Positions 1 to 12,973 of a DNA stretch of 64,000 bases are shown here, piece after piece. The first letter of the stretch is position 1, and each line of letters starts with the position of its first letter. Location of the stretch: the NCBI RefSeq assembly GCF_018812025.1, contig NC_063054.1:39939396-40003395 (forward strand), written 5' to 3'. The notes below the pieces were generated by a model. That model was not told the origin of the DNA. It worked only from the letters and a program-made list of their open reading frames with translations, and ran no database searches. The position numbers were made by a program, and so were the translations under genes. This DNA comes from Megalobrama amblycephala. Its lineage: Eukaryota; Chordata; Actinopteri; Cypriniformes; Xenocyprididae.

Positions 1-1053
1 AAAATAGGCTACGCTTACTTGGACGTTTATGGTCACACAGATGCAGCTTTATTTTTAGTAACAGTAATACAGCATTTTCTCCATCATACAATACGTTTTA
101 AAATTAATTGCATGTCATTAATCAACACAAGCCATCCAGCATTTAATTTGATATTGTAAAATCGATATATCTTACTGCAGTGTGTAACAGTGTCTCACAG
201 CAGCTGCCGAGCGAACGCACAGGGTAACGTTATAACATCATTTTCAACACACTCAAATCAGGGTACTTCGCACTTCAAGTTCTAATCAGCAACAAACCTT
301 TAACTTAATAAACAGTTGTAGTTTGCAAATAAATCTATAGAGCACAACCATACAACCACAGCTCAGATAAGCTCGGAAGAAACAAAGCTCAAAAGAATAA
401 ATTAAAGCAAGGTTTATTAAAATATACATTAACAATCTCATGATGTAACCAGTTTTGTCAGAATCCGGAAATATTAACTTGGAAAATATAAGAAATTCCT
501 TTGTTTGAGTTCAGTGAGTGGTGATTCACCGCAGTATTGAGACACCAGATAACCTCTGCTTTATTGCGCACGCCCTGAGCTGATCTCGCTGACCGAGAAT
601 GCCGGGTTTTTTTTTTATAGTTATTATGGGGATGAAAATAAATATATTCATGAATACTTTTTGGAGTCAAACTCTTTTGACAAAGCTTAAACAAAATTTA
701 ATACCTCATAAAATCGTGATTAAGACTTTTTAATACCTTTTAAGGGCCTTAATTTTCCCAAAATGGATTTATCAACTTTTTAAGACCCCGCGGACACCTT
801 GCAAATGTATCTGATATGATAAACGGAGCTGCATTAACTCATACTAAAGAGTTTATTCTTTGCTCATACTCATGACCGGAAGCAGCGCTACTGCTACTAC
901 TAGTAGTATTATCTTCTTTTAATAAGAATTACCATTATCTGGTTTTTTACATCAACACTAAATGACAAACAATATCTGAAGCCCCACCACCAGTTCTGCT
1001 TAGTTAAAATGACAAATATGCGTTCATGGTTACCAAGTTTTAGTTCTCGTTAA
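1..1053. other. AT-rich stretch without a recognised gene
   Basis: No exon with convincing splice sites or domain is visible on either strand. The stretch ends at the TTAA that marks the left end of the piggyBac-like element. Confidence 0.5.
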
Positions 1054-2447
1054 CCCTGTAAAGCCCACTTTTGCAGAATTACAACATCACTTTCAACAAT
1101 TTAAAAAAAAAAAAAAATGCCTGCAAATGTTTTTTCTCTCAAGACCACATTTACATAGTTAATGGGTTCTATTGTTTGTCCCCACAATGCTATTGGATAG
1201 AATAAGTGTTTATATGTCCGGTCATCTGGCCATGAAGTTAATCTACCTGCAGACTTCGCGTCAAGCTCATCTCCTTATTTTTACATGACTGGATTTGTCA
1301 AGATTCAAGTAAGTAAAATTCCTTACATATTTTTTGTGTTTATTACAATGTCTAGAACACAGATATATTTAGTTAAGTCCATGTTGTAATTCTACAACGT
1401 TGGGCCAGAGTGGTAGTCAAAATAGCTTGTGCTCCTACACATTACTTAAGGACACTGCTACTACATGTGACAAACAAATAATGTCTGATTTTCAACAGTA
1501 TTTTTATTTATTGAAATTAATTTGAATTACATATTATATTATTAACATTTAATTACATACTAATATTATGCATTATTATGCATTGTAAATTATGCAAAAT
1601 TACAGCATTAAAATGGTTCTCCTTTTTCTATGCTCTCCTTGCTATGTCAAATAGTGTCTCTCTCTGTGAATGGGACACAGATTTTACTAGAAAATTTATA
1701 TAATGAATAATATATGTGGCCCGCCCAAGTAAAGTCTATGTGTGGGAAGCACTGCTTTGATGGATAATACTTAGATCCCTACCACCCTGTCTATTCTTTC
1801 AGTTTATCTACTACAATATAAGACCCAAATGTATTATTCACTTATTTATTTTTAACTTGTTCCGTTTCAGAATGCCAAGATGTCATCGGACCACCCCCCA
1901 CTGGATGTACGCAAAGACATGATTGCACATTTCCCAGAAAAGAAGAAGAGAGGACACTGTAGACACTGCAATAACGGATACACAAATACCCTGTATCAAG
2001 TGCATGTTCGCCTGTGCTTCTCAGATGAAAAGAACTTAGGGACAGTCTTAGGGACTATCACTGCAAAACACAAAACACAGACTTCATTCAAACCACATTG
2101 AAAGTGATAGAAGAAACATTTTTATTAAAAAAAATGTCAAAATTTTTATTAATAAATGCTTATTCATAAAAAATATGATTGTTGTGTGATTATTATTCAT
2201 GATATATACTGTTATGGGGCTATGTAAGCAATCAACCCTGCAAATGAATGCTTAAATGCTCTGTATCTGTTCAGACAAAGTGAGTACAAATTCAGAAATT
2301 CTGCTCCCAACTAGGCCCAACGTTGCAATATTACACCATTTCCATAAAAAAAATTCTTTAATTTCTACATCAGAAACCTCCTAAAACAATATCTGAGAGG
2401 TGAAAAAAAAGTGCTCATTTTTTTTTCTATATTTGGGTCTTACAGGG
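1054..2447 (+). mobile_element. Non-autonomous piggyBac-like element with TTAA target duplication
   Basis: The element lies between TTAA at 1050-1053 and TTAA at 2448-2451. Its ends are inverted: the left reads CCCTGTAAAGCCCA and the right, in reverse complement, reads CCCTGTAAGACCCA, so 12 of 14 bases match. TTAA targets with CCC-type termini are diagnostic of the piggyBac superfamily. At about 1.4 kb it is too short for a full transposase. It keeps a probable 5' untranslated exon with donor GTAAGT at 1309 and the final coding exon from 1871, and has lost the DDD catalytic part. It is therefore a deletion derivative that could move only with help from a related transposase. Confidence 0.85.
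1871..2101 (+). pseudogene. C-terminal exon remnant of a piggyBac transposase
   Basis: An acceptor (polypyrimidine then CAG) ends at 1870 and the reading frame is open to a stop at 2101. The peptide carries CRHC followed by NGYTNTL and RLCFSDEKN, which resembles the cysteine-rich ribbon at the C terminus of piggyBac (PGBD) transposases, a region used for binding the terminal repeats. The second metal-binding pair is incomplete: the position expected to be cysteine before the RLCF motif reads histidine. No DDD catalytic domain is encoded anywhere within the element, so this is the surviving tail of a transposase and not a functional protein. The placement inside TTAA-bounded termini supports the assignment. 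Confidence 0.65.
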
Positions 2448-2451
2448 TTAA

Positions 2452-5165
2452 TAAAGTTCTATTATTAATGCTTTGATTATCATGATTGTAAAGTATGTGT
2501 AATGATATTACAGATGATATGAATATAATACATCATAAAGCCTTGTGACTAATTATGATGCATATATCAACCCAAGAGGGAATTATGCATAGGCTATATA
2601 TGTGAATCAATTACAATGAATTATAATCAATTACATATATGATCAATTCTAGCTTAATAGATGTTTAGAGAAACTATCCAGGTTTGTCCAGCAAACTGTT
2701 AGTTTCACAGAATATTATAAATGTAAGGTTATTCTCTGGCCACGAGAAGAAACCTCCTATTATAGCATCAAAGCATAAAGCAATGGTGCTGGATTGAACG
2801 TTAAAGTGACTGAGCAACAGAACAATCGAGCATGAATATAATGCATTTAATATATGAAAACTACTAATACAGAGGTTATACGTCTAAATATACACAGGGC
2901 ATATACATATATACAGAAGTGAAAGTAAAGAAAGGGAAAGAGAGAAAACGAGTAGCAAAACTTACTAACAGCCCTTGAGAGCCAGCAGAGAAATCAGTTT
3001 CATTAGATCGTATTAGAGGTATCACATCTAATGATAGAGAAACGGTACTTGCATTAGTCTGTGCTGAGTTTCAAAAGATACAGGTGATGTTCAGTGCTGC
3101 TGCAGTTTCGTTGGCTTCTTCCGTTTCCGTGGGAAGATTTGAACTGAGGACTTGAAAGTTTGTCTTGCCGGAGGTGGTGATCCCGAAAGGAGATAAGCAC
3201 GTGATGGAAGCACGGTCGCCTGAGACGGCCAAGAGAGACGTGCATGAGAGAAGGCGATGGATAATTCAAGGACAATTGAGAGACACAACACAACTGTTTG
3301 TGCTTGTCTTTTATTGAAGCAACAAATGGCCAGGGTGCCCTGTTTAACGGGCAAAACTTCCTTTGTCTTGTCTTGTGGCTTGATTTGCATAATTTATGAA
3401 GTATCAGATCGGATTGTACTTTCTTCACAGTACCATTAAAAAATAGAACAATGCATTTTACAGAGTGCTTTATAATGAAACTAAACTTGCCATGTAAGAA
3501 AAGCATATAAAAGTTATAGTTTACAGGCAAATTCCATCATTAAAATTAACACTAGCACAACTACAATCCTAGCTAAGCTTATACAGTAGGGATATATGCA
3601 ATTTGAAATACAACAGCGGTTATATTTTACACCTACAGTCTTCAATGCATGTTTGTGTGTGTGTTTGTGGGTGTGTGTTAAAATTTGGTTGGTCTGTCTG
3701 GGCCCATGTGGTCTTTATCCCACAAGGGGGGTGATCCTTTTGAAGTCTCCAGAGCTAGGAAGTGGGGTTCTCTGTTTAATTTCTGACAGGGCCGCAAAAA
3801 TGCCAAAGTGCCTGTCTTTCGTGGACCGGCCGGAGACGATCCGTGATTTACAAACACAGTTCAGCAGGCTAAAAGCATTCTGAAAATTCCAAAGTTTAGT
3901 TGACTAATCTGATCAAATAAACCACGCAAAATCTGATCAGAGCACTCAGACTGAAGCCTAGTTTTACATGGAGAGGTGGGGTGATTTTAGTCCCGTCCTA
4001 TTGTGCCATCTCAGTAATCATTACGGGCAATGTCAGTTTACATATTTGTGCAGTTTTTGAGTAGGTTTTTATACAAAAACAGCTTTTTATGTAAAATTCA
4101 CTTTATAAAAGACCCACATTTCTAACTTTCATTCATGAGGATAACATGGATAATTTGACATGGTTTAGTGTAAGATTTTTGCCAATCTTTTGAAAAATGC
4201 AATTTTAAAAGTAAAAAAACGGTCACTTTTACCAGTAGATGGCTGCAGAGCACCACTATCCTCCAAAAACTATCCTCCAAATGTTGAGTAAAAAAATAAT
4301 AAACAGTAAAATTATATTTTTATTTATTTATTTTTTAAAAAACAATTATTTTGGAACTGTAACATAAAATTGGAACGCATTGTTTTCTGTGAGTGTACGC
4401 ACACCGGCGCCGACATTCGATGCCTGTCCGCGGCGCCCAGCTACGACTCAGAAACAATAGAAAACAATGCGCTCAAAGAAGTGTCCGGTGTGCGAGCACC
4501 TTGAGTGTACTGCACAAGGGTTAAAGTAGCTAGGCAAGGGCATAAAAAATCTGAACTTGAGCGCAGCCCTGGAATACCTCAACAGGACACTTTGTAGATT
4601 TATTTGAAATATCCATCAGTCTCAGATTAGAGTATCAGAGCTAATGAGTTGAACCTAGAGCAGGAATGACCAAACCTGTTCCTGGAGACGCTCCGCCCCC
4701 CACGGTACAGGGGAAAACCAGAGGCTGTTTTTTGAATGGATGTCAATGAATGAGAGGCTTCACTATGCTGATTAAACAGCTTTTGTGGGGAAATAACTAA
4801 TCATTTTAATAAATTGATAACTTGTTTGCTAATCTTCAGCATGTTTTATATTAAACAATACTTTAGAATAGACATGTAACATTTTGGAAGAAGTGCGCAT
4901 CAGGCTACATCCTAGGCCACGCGTGGTACTTGCAGCCTACGGCGTACCTACGGGATACTCATGACACAGAAGTATAAATCAGTCTTAAGTCTTCAGGAAT
5001 GCTTGAAAATTACAGGCAGGTGTATTTGATTAGGGATGAAACTTAACTCTGCAAAACAGTGGCCCTCTAGTACCAAAGGGTATAGATAGGGTATAGATCA
5101 TACATGTTGTTGATTTTGATGCTTTAAATGTCTAAATTGTTTTTTTTTGTCTATTTTTGCCCTAG
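2452..5165. other. Gene-poor stretch with unassigned repeat-like sequence
   Basis: Open frames of 95-158 codons at 3.05-3.9 kb overlap each other on both strands and show no domain I recognise. A short GT-rich tract lies near 3650. The 3.0-3.9 kb part has the feel of an old LTR or transposon remnant but I could not define its ends. The stretch just before 5165 should hold the intron that precedes the zinc-finger exon. I searched it for the usual acidic first exon of cyprinid zinc-finger genes and did not find one. Confidence 0.4.
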
Positions 5166-6064
5166 ACCTGATGGCACTGAGAGAGGCGAGTCATGAACTT
5201 AATGAAAGGGATGAAGAGAAAGAACATTATAATTTAATGAGTGAAGAAAAAACAACAAAATTTTCCTTACAAAAAAGAGCTCAAAAGACTGGAACTAAAA
5301 GTTATTTCACCTGCCAACAGTGTGGAAAGACTTTTGATCAACATAGAAACCTTCAAGTCCACTTGAGAGTTCACACTAGAGAGAGAGCCTTCACTTGCCA
5401 AGAGTGTGGAAAGAGTTTCATACATAAAAAACGCCTTATAGTCCACATGAGAATTCATACTGGAGAGAAACCCTTCCCCTGCCAACAGTGTGGAAAGAGT
5501 TTCATTATAAATGAAAAACTTAAAGTCCACATGAGAATTCACACTGGAGAAAAGCCTTTCACCTGCCAACAGTGTGGAAAGAGTTTCATTAGAAATGAAA
5601 ACCTTTCAGCCCACATGAGCACTCACACTGGAGAGAAGCGTTACACCTGCACTCTGTGCGGGAATGGCTTCACACGGCTAAAAACCCTCAGGCAACACAT
5701 GAGAATTCACACTGGAGAAAAGCCTTACACCTGCCAACAGTGTGGAAAGAGTTTCAGTCAAAAAGGACACCTTATAGTCCACATGAGAACTCACACTGGA
5801 GAGAGCCCATTCGCCTGCCAACTGTGTGGAAAGAGTTTCGTTAGAAATGAAAACCTTAAAGTCCACATGAGAATTCACACTGGAGAAAAGCCTTACACCT
5901 GCCAACAGTGTGGAAAGAGTTTCAGTCAAAGAGGACACCTTATAGACCACATGAGAAGTCACACTGGAGAAAAGCCTTACACCTGCCAACAATGTGGAAA
6001 GAGCTTCAGTCAAAGAGGACACCTTATAGACCACATGAGAACTCACATTGTAGAAAAGCCTTAA
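5166..6064 (+). CDS. C2H2 zinc-finger protein, final exon (nine fingers)
   Basis: This exon encodes a nuclear, presumably DNA-binding protein of the large cyprinid poly-zinc-finger family. It starts at the acceptor CCCTAG ending at 5165 in phase 1, with an acidic linker (LMALREASHELNE), and then runs into nine tandem C2H2 fingers of 28 residues joined by TGEKP-type linkers. All nine keep C-x2-C and H-x3-H. The first linker (TRERA) and the last (IVEKP) are divergent, as is common at array edges. Finger 5 (YTCTLCGNGF) differs most from the rest, while fingers 8 and 9 are nearly identical, suggesting a recent unit duplication. The stop is TAA at 6062-6064, with AATAAA signals shortly downstream. 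The upstream exon with the start codon is not seen in the window. In zebrafish such genes are massively amplified and often lie in repeat-rich, heterochromatic arms. The exact DNA target and the orthologue cannot be named. Confidence 0.85.
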
Positions 6065-7435
6065 GCTTTGATTCATTATTTTCTAAAATCAAAATAAAAT
6101 TGAACAGCTCAAAATTGCAATAAATCGAGGTCGACACAACAGCCTCTTAAATTTTAAAAGTGTGAAACACTCACACTTCACAAAGCTTACGCTACGTTCT
6201 ATGCCTTCTCTATAGGTTGTTTGTACATGATGTCAGTGCTGCACGCGAAATGCGGCAGGAGGGCAAGGAGTGATTTTACTATATAGGAATCAAAATTCCT
6301 ATTTTTTGCATTGTTATGGTTGCTCAAATCTTTCAAACTGAGAAACCACAATGAGCTTTTACCGTTTACGTAACTTGTATAGTTTTTTTTTTTACTTTTT
6401 AAAATAGCATTTTGTGTCTGCTGATACTGAAATGAATATGGAACCTGCTTACTTTATTTGTTTTTGACTTTAAATATTAACATTCTTCATGGTATCATTT
6501 GCAGGGAAAAGAAGATATTCTATCCCATTGAATGATAATTTGGTGTTTTCACTTCAGTTTTTTAGAATTCTGTTTACAATGTTGATCTGGTTACCATGAG
6601 AACAGTGTCACACGCTGCTGCTTCAGCCATCATATGGTAGAAAATGTCAGAATAAATAAATGTGTTCAACAAACTGACAGAAGTCGATCCATTTCTTTGT
6701 TGGTATGGTGTAAATATTCACTTTCCCATATGTACATGGAGGAGAATCGGATGGGCATTCAGCAGACAGGCACCAACATATTTTTTATTTTATTTATATC
6801 AACAAATGACAACCAAAATCAAACCCATAGAAGCTTGTGAACAGTTTTTTTAAGTGGTTGTGTGCAGTGGCTGAATGATTTGTTATTTTTATGTTGATTT
6901 GTTACACGCATGCTACACAATAAAATGCATATATCAGAGAGTAATCAAAATAGCTCGGTGAATTTATGACTCTGGATAATCTGTATTTTTCAGAATAGAG
7001 ATCTCGACTCTATTAACTTTACTAGTGCATATTACTAGTCTTGTGGTAAACAATTAATCTGTGCAAGTTAAAACACAGACAAAAATTGTTTGTTGCTGTA
7101 ATCTTTAATCAAAATCTGAAAAGTTACTTCCGGTCTAAAATGGCATTCATTCTCTGATTACGTCAGTTTGACAGCTTAAACCACTCCCCTGCAACTGTTA
7201 AGTCTGCTATGAGCAAGAGACAGAGTGAAGGAGCACGAGAGATGGAGAGGAGGAGTGCTAAAGTAAAACTCTGCCCTCTATTTTATATTCCGTTTCACTT
7301 GGAAATACGTCACAACACTGGAGAAAAGTCGTTTGCAACTTCCGGTTCACGCAGACTTTAAAAAATTCATAATGTAACAGTCACTGGTCACCACCCACTG
7401 GCCTAACAAGTGTTGCATGATTTAACGTGTTTCTA
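6065..7435. other. 3' flank of the zinc-finger exon, no further gene seen
   Basis: AATAAA-like signals occur at about 6092 and 6119 and probably serve the zinc-finger transcript. The rest is AT-rich with two overlapping 60-codon frames near 6.65 kb that have no recognisable content. Confidence 0.45.
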
Positions 7436-7795
7436 GGGCTGTGTTCCAGTTCGTATTTTAAAGGCCCTTCCCTTAATACAGCATTCTATATGTATATATG
7501 TGTGTTTTAAATGTTTTTAAAAATAATAATTATATCATAGAGTTGTTTGTGGTGGGGTAAATTAAACGCGATATGCGGTGACGTCATAAACGTTGCATTG
7601 TGAGTTATGGAGCTGCCTGAAGTGTACATATGAAATAGACTCGCTCCCTCTGTCAAAATCGGGTCTGTCCATATAAAGTTCCCTCGTCCACTTCACGAAG
7701 TGGAACACACTTAAAAATGGCGGCAGGGATTCCCCCAAGGGGAAGTGTTTATGGAAATTTGCGAGTGCATGTCTAAAACTGGAGTGGAACGCAGC
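7436..7795. mobile_element. MITE with GGGCTGTGTTCCAG-type inverted ends
   Basis: The left end GGGCTGTGTTCCAGTT is matched in reverse complement by the right end GGCTGCGTTCCACTCC. CTA stands immediately outside both ends, as expected for a 2-3 bp target duplication. There is no coding capacity in about 360 bp. The superfamily is not certain. Confidence 0.6.
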
Positions 7796-8151
7796 CTAAC
7801 AGGTTTGGTACTTTGTGGCATATTGAAATGTGTTTCTAGTAGTGAATTAGTGTGAAACATGCCATTTCCTGTGGCCAGCTGGTGGCGCTACATATATTGT
7901 CATAAAGATGTCTTTAGGCAAGGACTCTTATCACACGTGAATTTTGGGGCAGATCAGACATAGTATGCCTGAGTTACAACAGCTTTCTCCTCCATGGCAA
8001 AACATCAGGCTTTGTCAGGCCGCCACGGACACACCCTTCAATGAAAACTCAAGATCTTTGCAAAGTAACATCGCTAAGCCCTTAAGATTAGACTGACCAT
8101 ATATGATGTGGTTTTAGTTGAATCTCTATGAAAAGTTAATCACAGTGTAAA

Positions 8152-8459
8152 AGGTCTCAGGTTACGTATGTAACCATGGTTCCCTGAGAACAGGGAATGA
8201 GACTCTGCATTGGAATACGCAATGGGGAGCCCAGGTGTCTGAAAGCCAACTATCCAACAACTCCAATCCCTATTGGCTAGCGACAGCCTATGACATAATA
8301 TGGCACGACCCGGAGTATATAGGAGTGTCTGAAGAAACAATGAGCATCTATCGTCTTGGGGGACTGTTCTGCAGGCAGGCAACCCGAAGCATGGCAAGGA
8401 AACACAGAGTCTTGTTCCCTGTTCTCAGGGAACCATGGTTACATATGTAACCTGAGACG
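8152..8459. repeat. Long inverted repeat (transposon-like), 44-bp arms
   Basis: The arm at 8153-8196, starting GGTCTCAGGTTACGTATG, recurs in reverse complement at 8416-8458 with about two changes. A second related block just right of the right arm (ACTCTACATTGGAATATGCAATGG) matches the sequence just inside the left arm (ACTCTGCATTGGAATACGCAATGG). The arrangement fits a fold-back DNA transposon of a type frequent in fish genomes. It carries no credible ORF. Confidence 0.65.
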
Positions 8460-8639
8460 TTCCCTTTTGAAAGGGAACTCAACTCTACATTGGAATATGC
8501 AATGGGGAACGATATACCCATGCCGCCATGCTTGAGGAGAGCGCATGCCAAAAATATGGCTGACAAACGAAGGAAAACGAAGGAAGCGCTTAACAACTCA
8601 CCCTCTAGTCACACCAGGCTGTCAGTGACACCATTCCCT

Positions 8640-10865
8640 ATGGCCAACAGCCCAAGCTGAGCCTACAGAAGGCCTTCCTCTATAGAGCGAGAAGGCCTAA
8701 TAAGGCCACTAGAGCATCTGAGACTAACTTTTCTGCAGACAAAGTGATCTCTTCTAGGGAATGAGGCCAGGGAACCCCGACCAGTCACTAGAGGGGAACG
8801 AAGTCACCCCCAATGTCACCAGGGAGGCCGACCTGGTCTATCATAAGACAAGCTTAGTCTTGGCCAATCCCTGTCTGAACACAGAATCTCAAAAACACAT
8901 CCTTCACAGAAGGGAGCAGGTAAAAGTGACTGCAAAGGGGCAGGAGCAACTCAAACCCATGTGCAGAGACGGGGAGTGCTATGAACCCTCATGTTGAGGG
9001 GAGTATGAGCCACTCATCCTAGGATCTACTCAGTGCTTAATTAATGCAGTGAGGAGGCTGTGCACTAAACACCTGATGCTTCAGGGGAGCACAAACCAGC
9101 CTATGGCTGAATCTTAGGAGGAGGCCTAATTAAGGCCTACCACCATGAACAGCTTTGGGAGCTAAGCACTATTACGTACATAACCCGAAAGGGAATTACA
9201 AAGCTCACCTAACAGGTAGACCATGGAATGGGCACATACTCATGGAGGCCAAGAGGGCCTAGAGCATGAAAGTAACTGAATATGATACAGAAGTATATTC
9301 AGAAAGTGGCCTGGAGGGGCAACCCTGAACACCTGTCTTGCTGGCAGCATACAGGCAACTTCAATGGCAACATAAGAGGCTGCAAGGCGCCTGCGTGATA
9401 ATCTACCCAACACAATCAAACGAGCAGTGTACTCAGTAAAAGCACCTTTTTACTCTTTCAAGCAAGAGGAGTACAACATATGGCAACACATAGTCGAGGA
9501 AGGCCCGTGCGGGCCTATCATCTCAACAGACGTGGCATTGTTCTTAGGCACCAAAGAACGATAAATAACTGACACAAAGGAGGTTAAATATCATCTGGGC
9601 CCCTGGCCAACTCTCTAGGAGCATGCAATAGATCCACCCTAGACATCTAGGTGGCTATCAGCTCAACTAGCGTAAAATCAGACTCGAGACGGGTGCAGTT
9701 TAAACCAAACCTCAGTAAGGTTTCACCACAGCATATACCCTGAAGGGCTAGCCACTCAAAGTACTCGGAAAAACACCATAAATTCTCACAGCGAGAAGAG
9801 TACACAGCTGAGCTCCAAATGCTACACCGGAGGCCGAGAAGAGGCCTACCTTAGTAAACATATCAGCAAGTGGCTGCCATAACCAGTCCACCCAAAAGCT
9901 ATGTATTTAGTATTGAAACTTCCTCAGAAGAAATACATAAAACGCTGCCAGCCAACGTGAACAGGCCTGATTAGGGCCTATCTGTCGAGGTGGGGCGTGG
10001 CCTTTGTAAGGTGGTCATTTTTTTTCCAAAGCATCCTGCCAACAAATCAACTAAAAAGGAGGCCTAGTGGGGCCTACAATCTCAGCGACAAGTGGCATTT
10101 AGCAACTGTAGAGTAAAAACACAGACTGTGTGCTAGAAACCCTGCACAAACCAGCCTAGGGCTGAACCTCAGGAGTAGGCCTCATGGAAGCCTACAACCC
10201 ATGATCAGCCCTTATTAGGGCCTACCGTAGTAAACACGTGGCAATAGCCAGTCCAAGACCATATCAACCATCAGGCCATGATGGTCAGCTTTTCTCAAAA
10301 AGTTGTTCTATACTACACTACCCTGAGTATGCAATCCAACAGGTGATGCACTCAGTAACACCAATAAACCTACAAATGTAGAATATTAGGTCACCAATGT
10401 CTCCAAAAGCAGCTACATGAAAAAGCCTGCTATTATGAGAACAGGTGCTAACCTGTGGCAGCATAGGTAAGCTCACATATAAAGTCTAGAACTTTAAAGA
10501 TTTTTTACACAACACTTTGATGTATATGCTATTTTCAAAGAGGAAAATCATTTTCTCCCTACAGATTCTCAAATCTGTACTGAGCCATAGAGGACGAATG
10601 CTAAACATTAGCAACGTCAACTCAAACTTGATAAAAACAAGTAGTTTAGAAGAAAAAACACATTTTCCATAGCATAAAAAAAGTGAGGCCTAGCACACAC
10701 AGCACGACTTATCTACGAGAAGATAAGGGCCTACCACCTGAGATAACGGCATCAGGGAGTCTAAAAACAGTCTACAATTTAGCTGTTAAACTCAACAATT
10801 GCACCAACATAACAAGGGGATAATGGGCATACGGCCTAACAACTCCCTTCGGAGAAGGCCAGAAC
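8640..10865. repeat. Block with recurring paired AGGCCTA motifs
   Basis: About a dozen times the sequence shows a short quasi-palindromic pair, AGGCC(T) then 5-8 bases then GGCCTA(C), for example near 9123, 9505, 9832, 9962, 10061 and 10153. The intervals between them are irregular, about 100-400 bp. No coding frame spans the block. It adjoins the inverted repeat at 8152 and may be the interior of the same large element. Confidence 0.5.
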
Positions 10866-11526
10866 TAGGAACTATACAACATTTACATTTAACTTTTGTA
10901 ACATTTAAATTTTATTAGTGTAAAATTAGTTAGCTATAACACGCTAATTCAGAAAATGCTAACTTGCTAATTTGCTAACATGTTAACAATAGCTTGGTAT
11001 AGCACTTTAAGAGAATCTCTTCAAAATTAGTATAACAAAACATTAATCACTACTAAATCTCCCACTTAACATTAATTTTGCACAAAATACATTATAAAAC
11101 ACTTAATTTTAGCATTTACTCTCCCTTTGAATGCCATGGGCAAAGCATGCTATGAAATAGAAATCCCAGTCCAGTTTCAGTTAAATTTAAGTTTGTTTAA
11201 ATCAAAAGAAATAAGCTAATAAAACTCAAAACAATGAAACAGTTCAGTTTACTTAAAATATATCAGTTCTGTGAACGTGAAAGCAAAAGAAAGTGCTAAA
11301 TACTCATAAAGTTCATTTGACTGAACTAATTTGTTTAATTTAAGTTTGTCCTACTCAAACTAAATAATTATTTGGAGCGTTAGGGTTTACAGTGTACCAT
11401 TTTGTTTGATATTGTTGGTCGCCACTTGGGTCCTGAAGCAAACTCAGTTGATATCCACTGTCTAGGAGAAACAACTTAGATATTAGAGATCATTTCCATT
11501 TCCTTATCTTTTTATGTCCTGTCAGA
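10866..11526. other. AT-rich stretch, nothing recognised
   Basis: Low-complexity AT-rich DNA with no gene or repeat end that I can define. Confidence 0.4.
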
Positions 11527-11729
11527 CAGTGTTGCCAAGTCCACGGTTTTCCCGCAGAATTGGGCTACTTTACACTGTTGCCGCCGGTTGTATCAATCCA
11601 AAATAACCAAATAGCCTTACCAAAAACACAATTTTTAGCGATTTTTTACCGTGGGACCCCCCTGAATGCGATAGAGCTAGTTTTGAGGAGCAATTGGGCA
11701 GGTTTTGTTGTGAAAACCTGGCAACCCTG
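11527..11729. mobile_element. hAT-type MITE with perfect 8-bp target duplication
   Basis: The ends are CAGTGTTGCCA (left) and TGGCAACCCTG (right), imperfect inverted repeats that both finish in CA/TG. They are flanked by CTGTCAGA at 11519-11526 and again at 11730-11737, an exact 8-bp duplication, which is the hallmark of hAT transposition. The 203-bp body has no real ORF. Confidence 0.9.
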
Positions 11730-12858
11730 CTGTCAGAGGATCCATTGAGTTTCAAGTTTCAATGATGTCTTTAACATGAGAATATGGATAAAAATGTTTG
11801 AAGATAAAAGCCTAAAGTGCGATTTGGGGAAAGTTGGCACCTCCAAAGGAGGGACCATAATGTTTTCAACAGATGCCTTTCTCGTCTTCTCTTCATCCCT
11901 CTATTTCAGGTCTAATTTTTCAGCTGCAATGCACTGTTGCTTAGAAACCTCACACATTCTCAGGGCAGCACAGTTTAAACATAATTCTGCCATGATCAGA
12001 CGGCGCTGCATCATACCTACAGTGTTTGAGTAAGTGTGTGGAGTCTGTGGTGGCAGTTCCTGTAATTAACAAGCCTTAGCATGTTTATTTTTAATTGGAT
12101 GTCATTCACACAAATGATGGGGCAGATAAAGAAGAACCTCTCTCACTCTCCATTCAAACATTTGGTTTGTGTGCTGATAGTTATGCACTAACAAGCTTTC
12201 TACAGATGAGCATTGCATAATAGGCCGAGTAATAAAAAAAGCTAACAAGGGATAGGTTACATAGGGTTATATGTAAATAACACACCTAACCTAGCTGTAG
12301 CCTGGCCACTAAGCTACGGGCCTTCTTACAGGGCCACAAGCCTAGTGAAGCCTGGGTTTCACCTCCAAATCTCATGGATAAGAGAAAGAAAGTGAAGCTC
12401 ACAAGCAAACAATGTCAGGCAGCCAATTAGGGCTGACCTAAACATACATATTAACTGAAGTGACGAGTGCCAACTCAAACTACTCTAGAAAACAGCAGAT
12501 GAGAAGCCACTCTAAACAGGTGGCTAAGAGGCGGACATTTTGTGGCCTGCACAACATATATTCTAGCCAGCCCATCAACTTCAGTTTGCCCCCAAAAAAA
12601 TAACAAATTTTTCTGACTACATGCTCAGAAAACTATACAGGAAAATAAGGTCTTATTTTAAACACATAAAATATAGACCCTCCTGTGCCTCAAAGACCAA
12701 AGACTCCTAATGCTCCTTTTTTACATGAAAGGATGGAATCTAAGGTTCTTTTAAGCCTAAAAGATCCTCTTACTATCAAACAGAAATGGCGGGCTGACAA
12801 AAATAATCACTATGTGCCCAGCCATCAGTCTGACCATAAGAAGCATCTGAGCATGATA
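11730..12858. other. No gene recognised
   Basis: Open frames here are short and without domain content. A few more GGCC-type motifs like those at 8.6-10.9 kb appear around 12.3 kb. Confidence 0.4.
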
Positions 12859-12861
12859 TAT

Positions 12862-12863
12862 GT

Positions 12864-12934
<71 letters not shown>

Positions 12935-12973
12935 TACATGGATATAAATATATTATATATATATATACATACA
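12862..12973. repeat. (TA)n microsatellite
   Basis: Over fifty bases of uninterrupted TA dinucleotides are followed by interrupted TACA/TATA runs. The Tyr-Ile-rich frames over this tract are artefacts. Confidence 0.95.

Noticed and set aside
3054..3883. 158- and 95-codon ORFs as genes
   Set aside because: No domain, opposing overlapping frames and no convincing splice signals. Left as an unassigned stretch.
5267..6076. Antisense ORFs (100 and 132 codons)
   Set aside because: Shadows of the zinc-finger repeat on the opposite strand.
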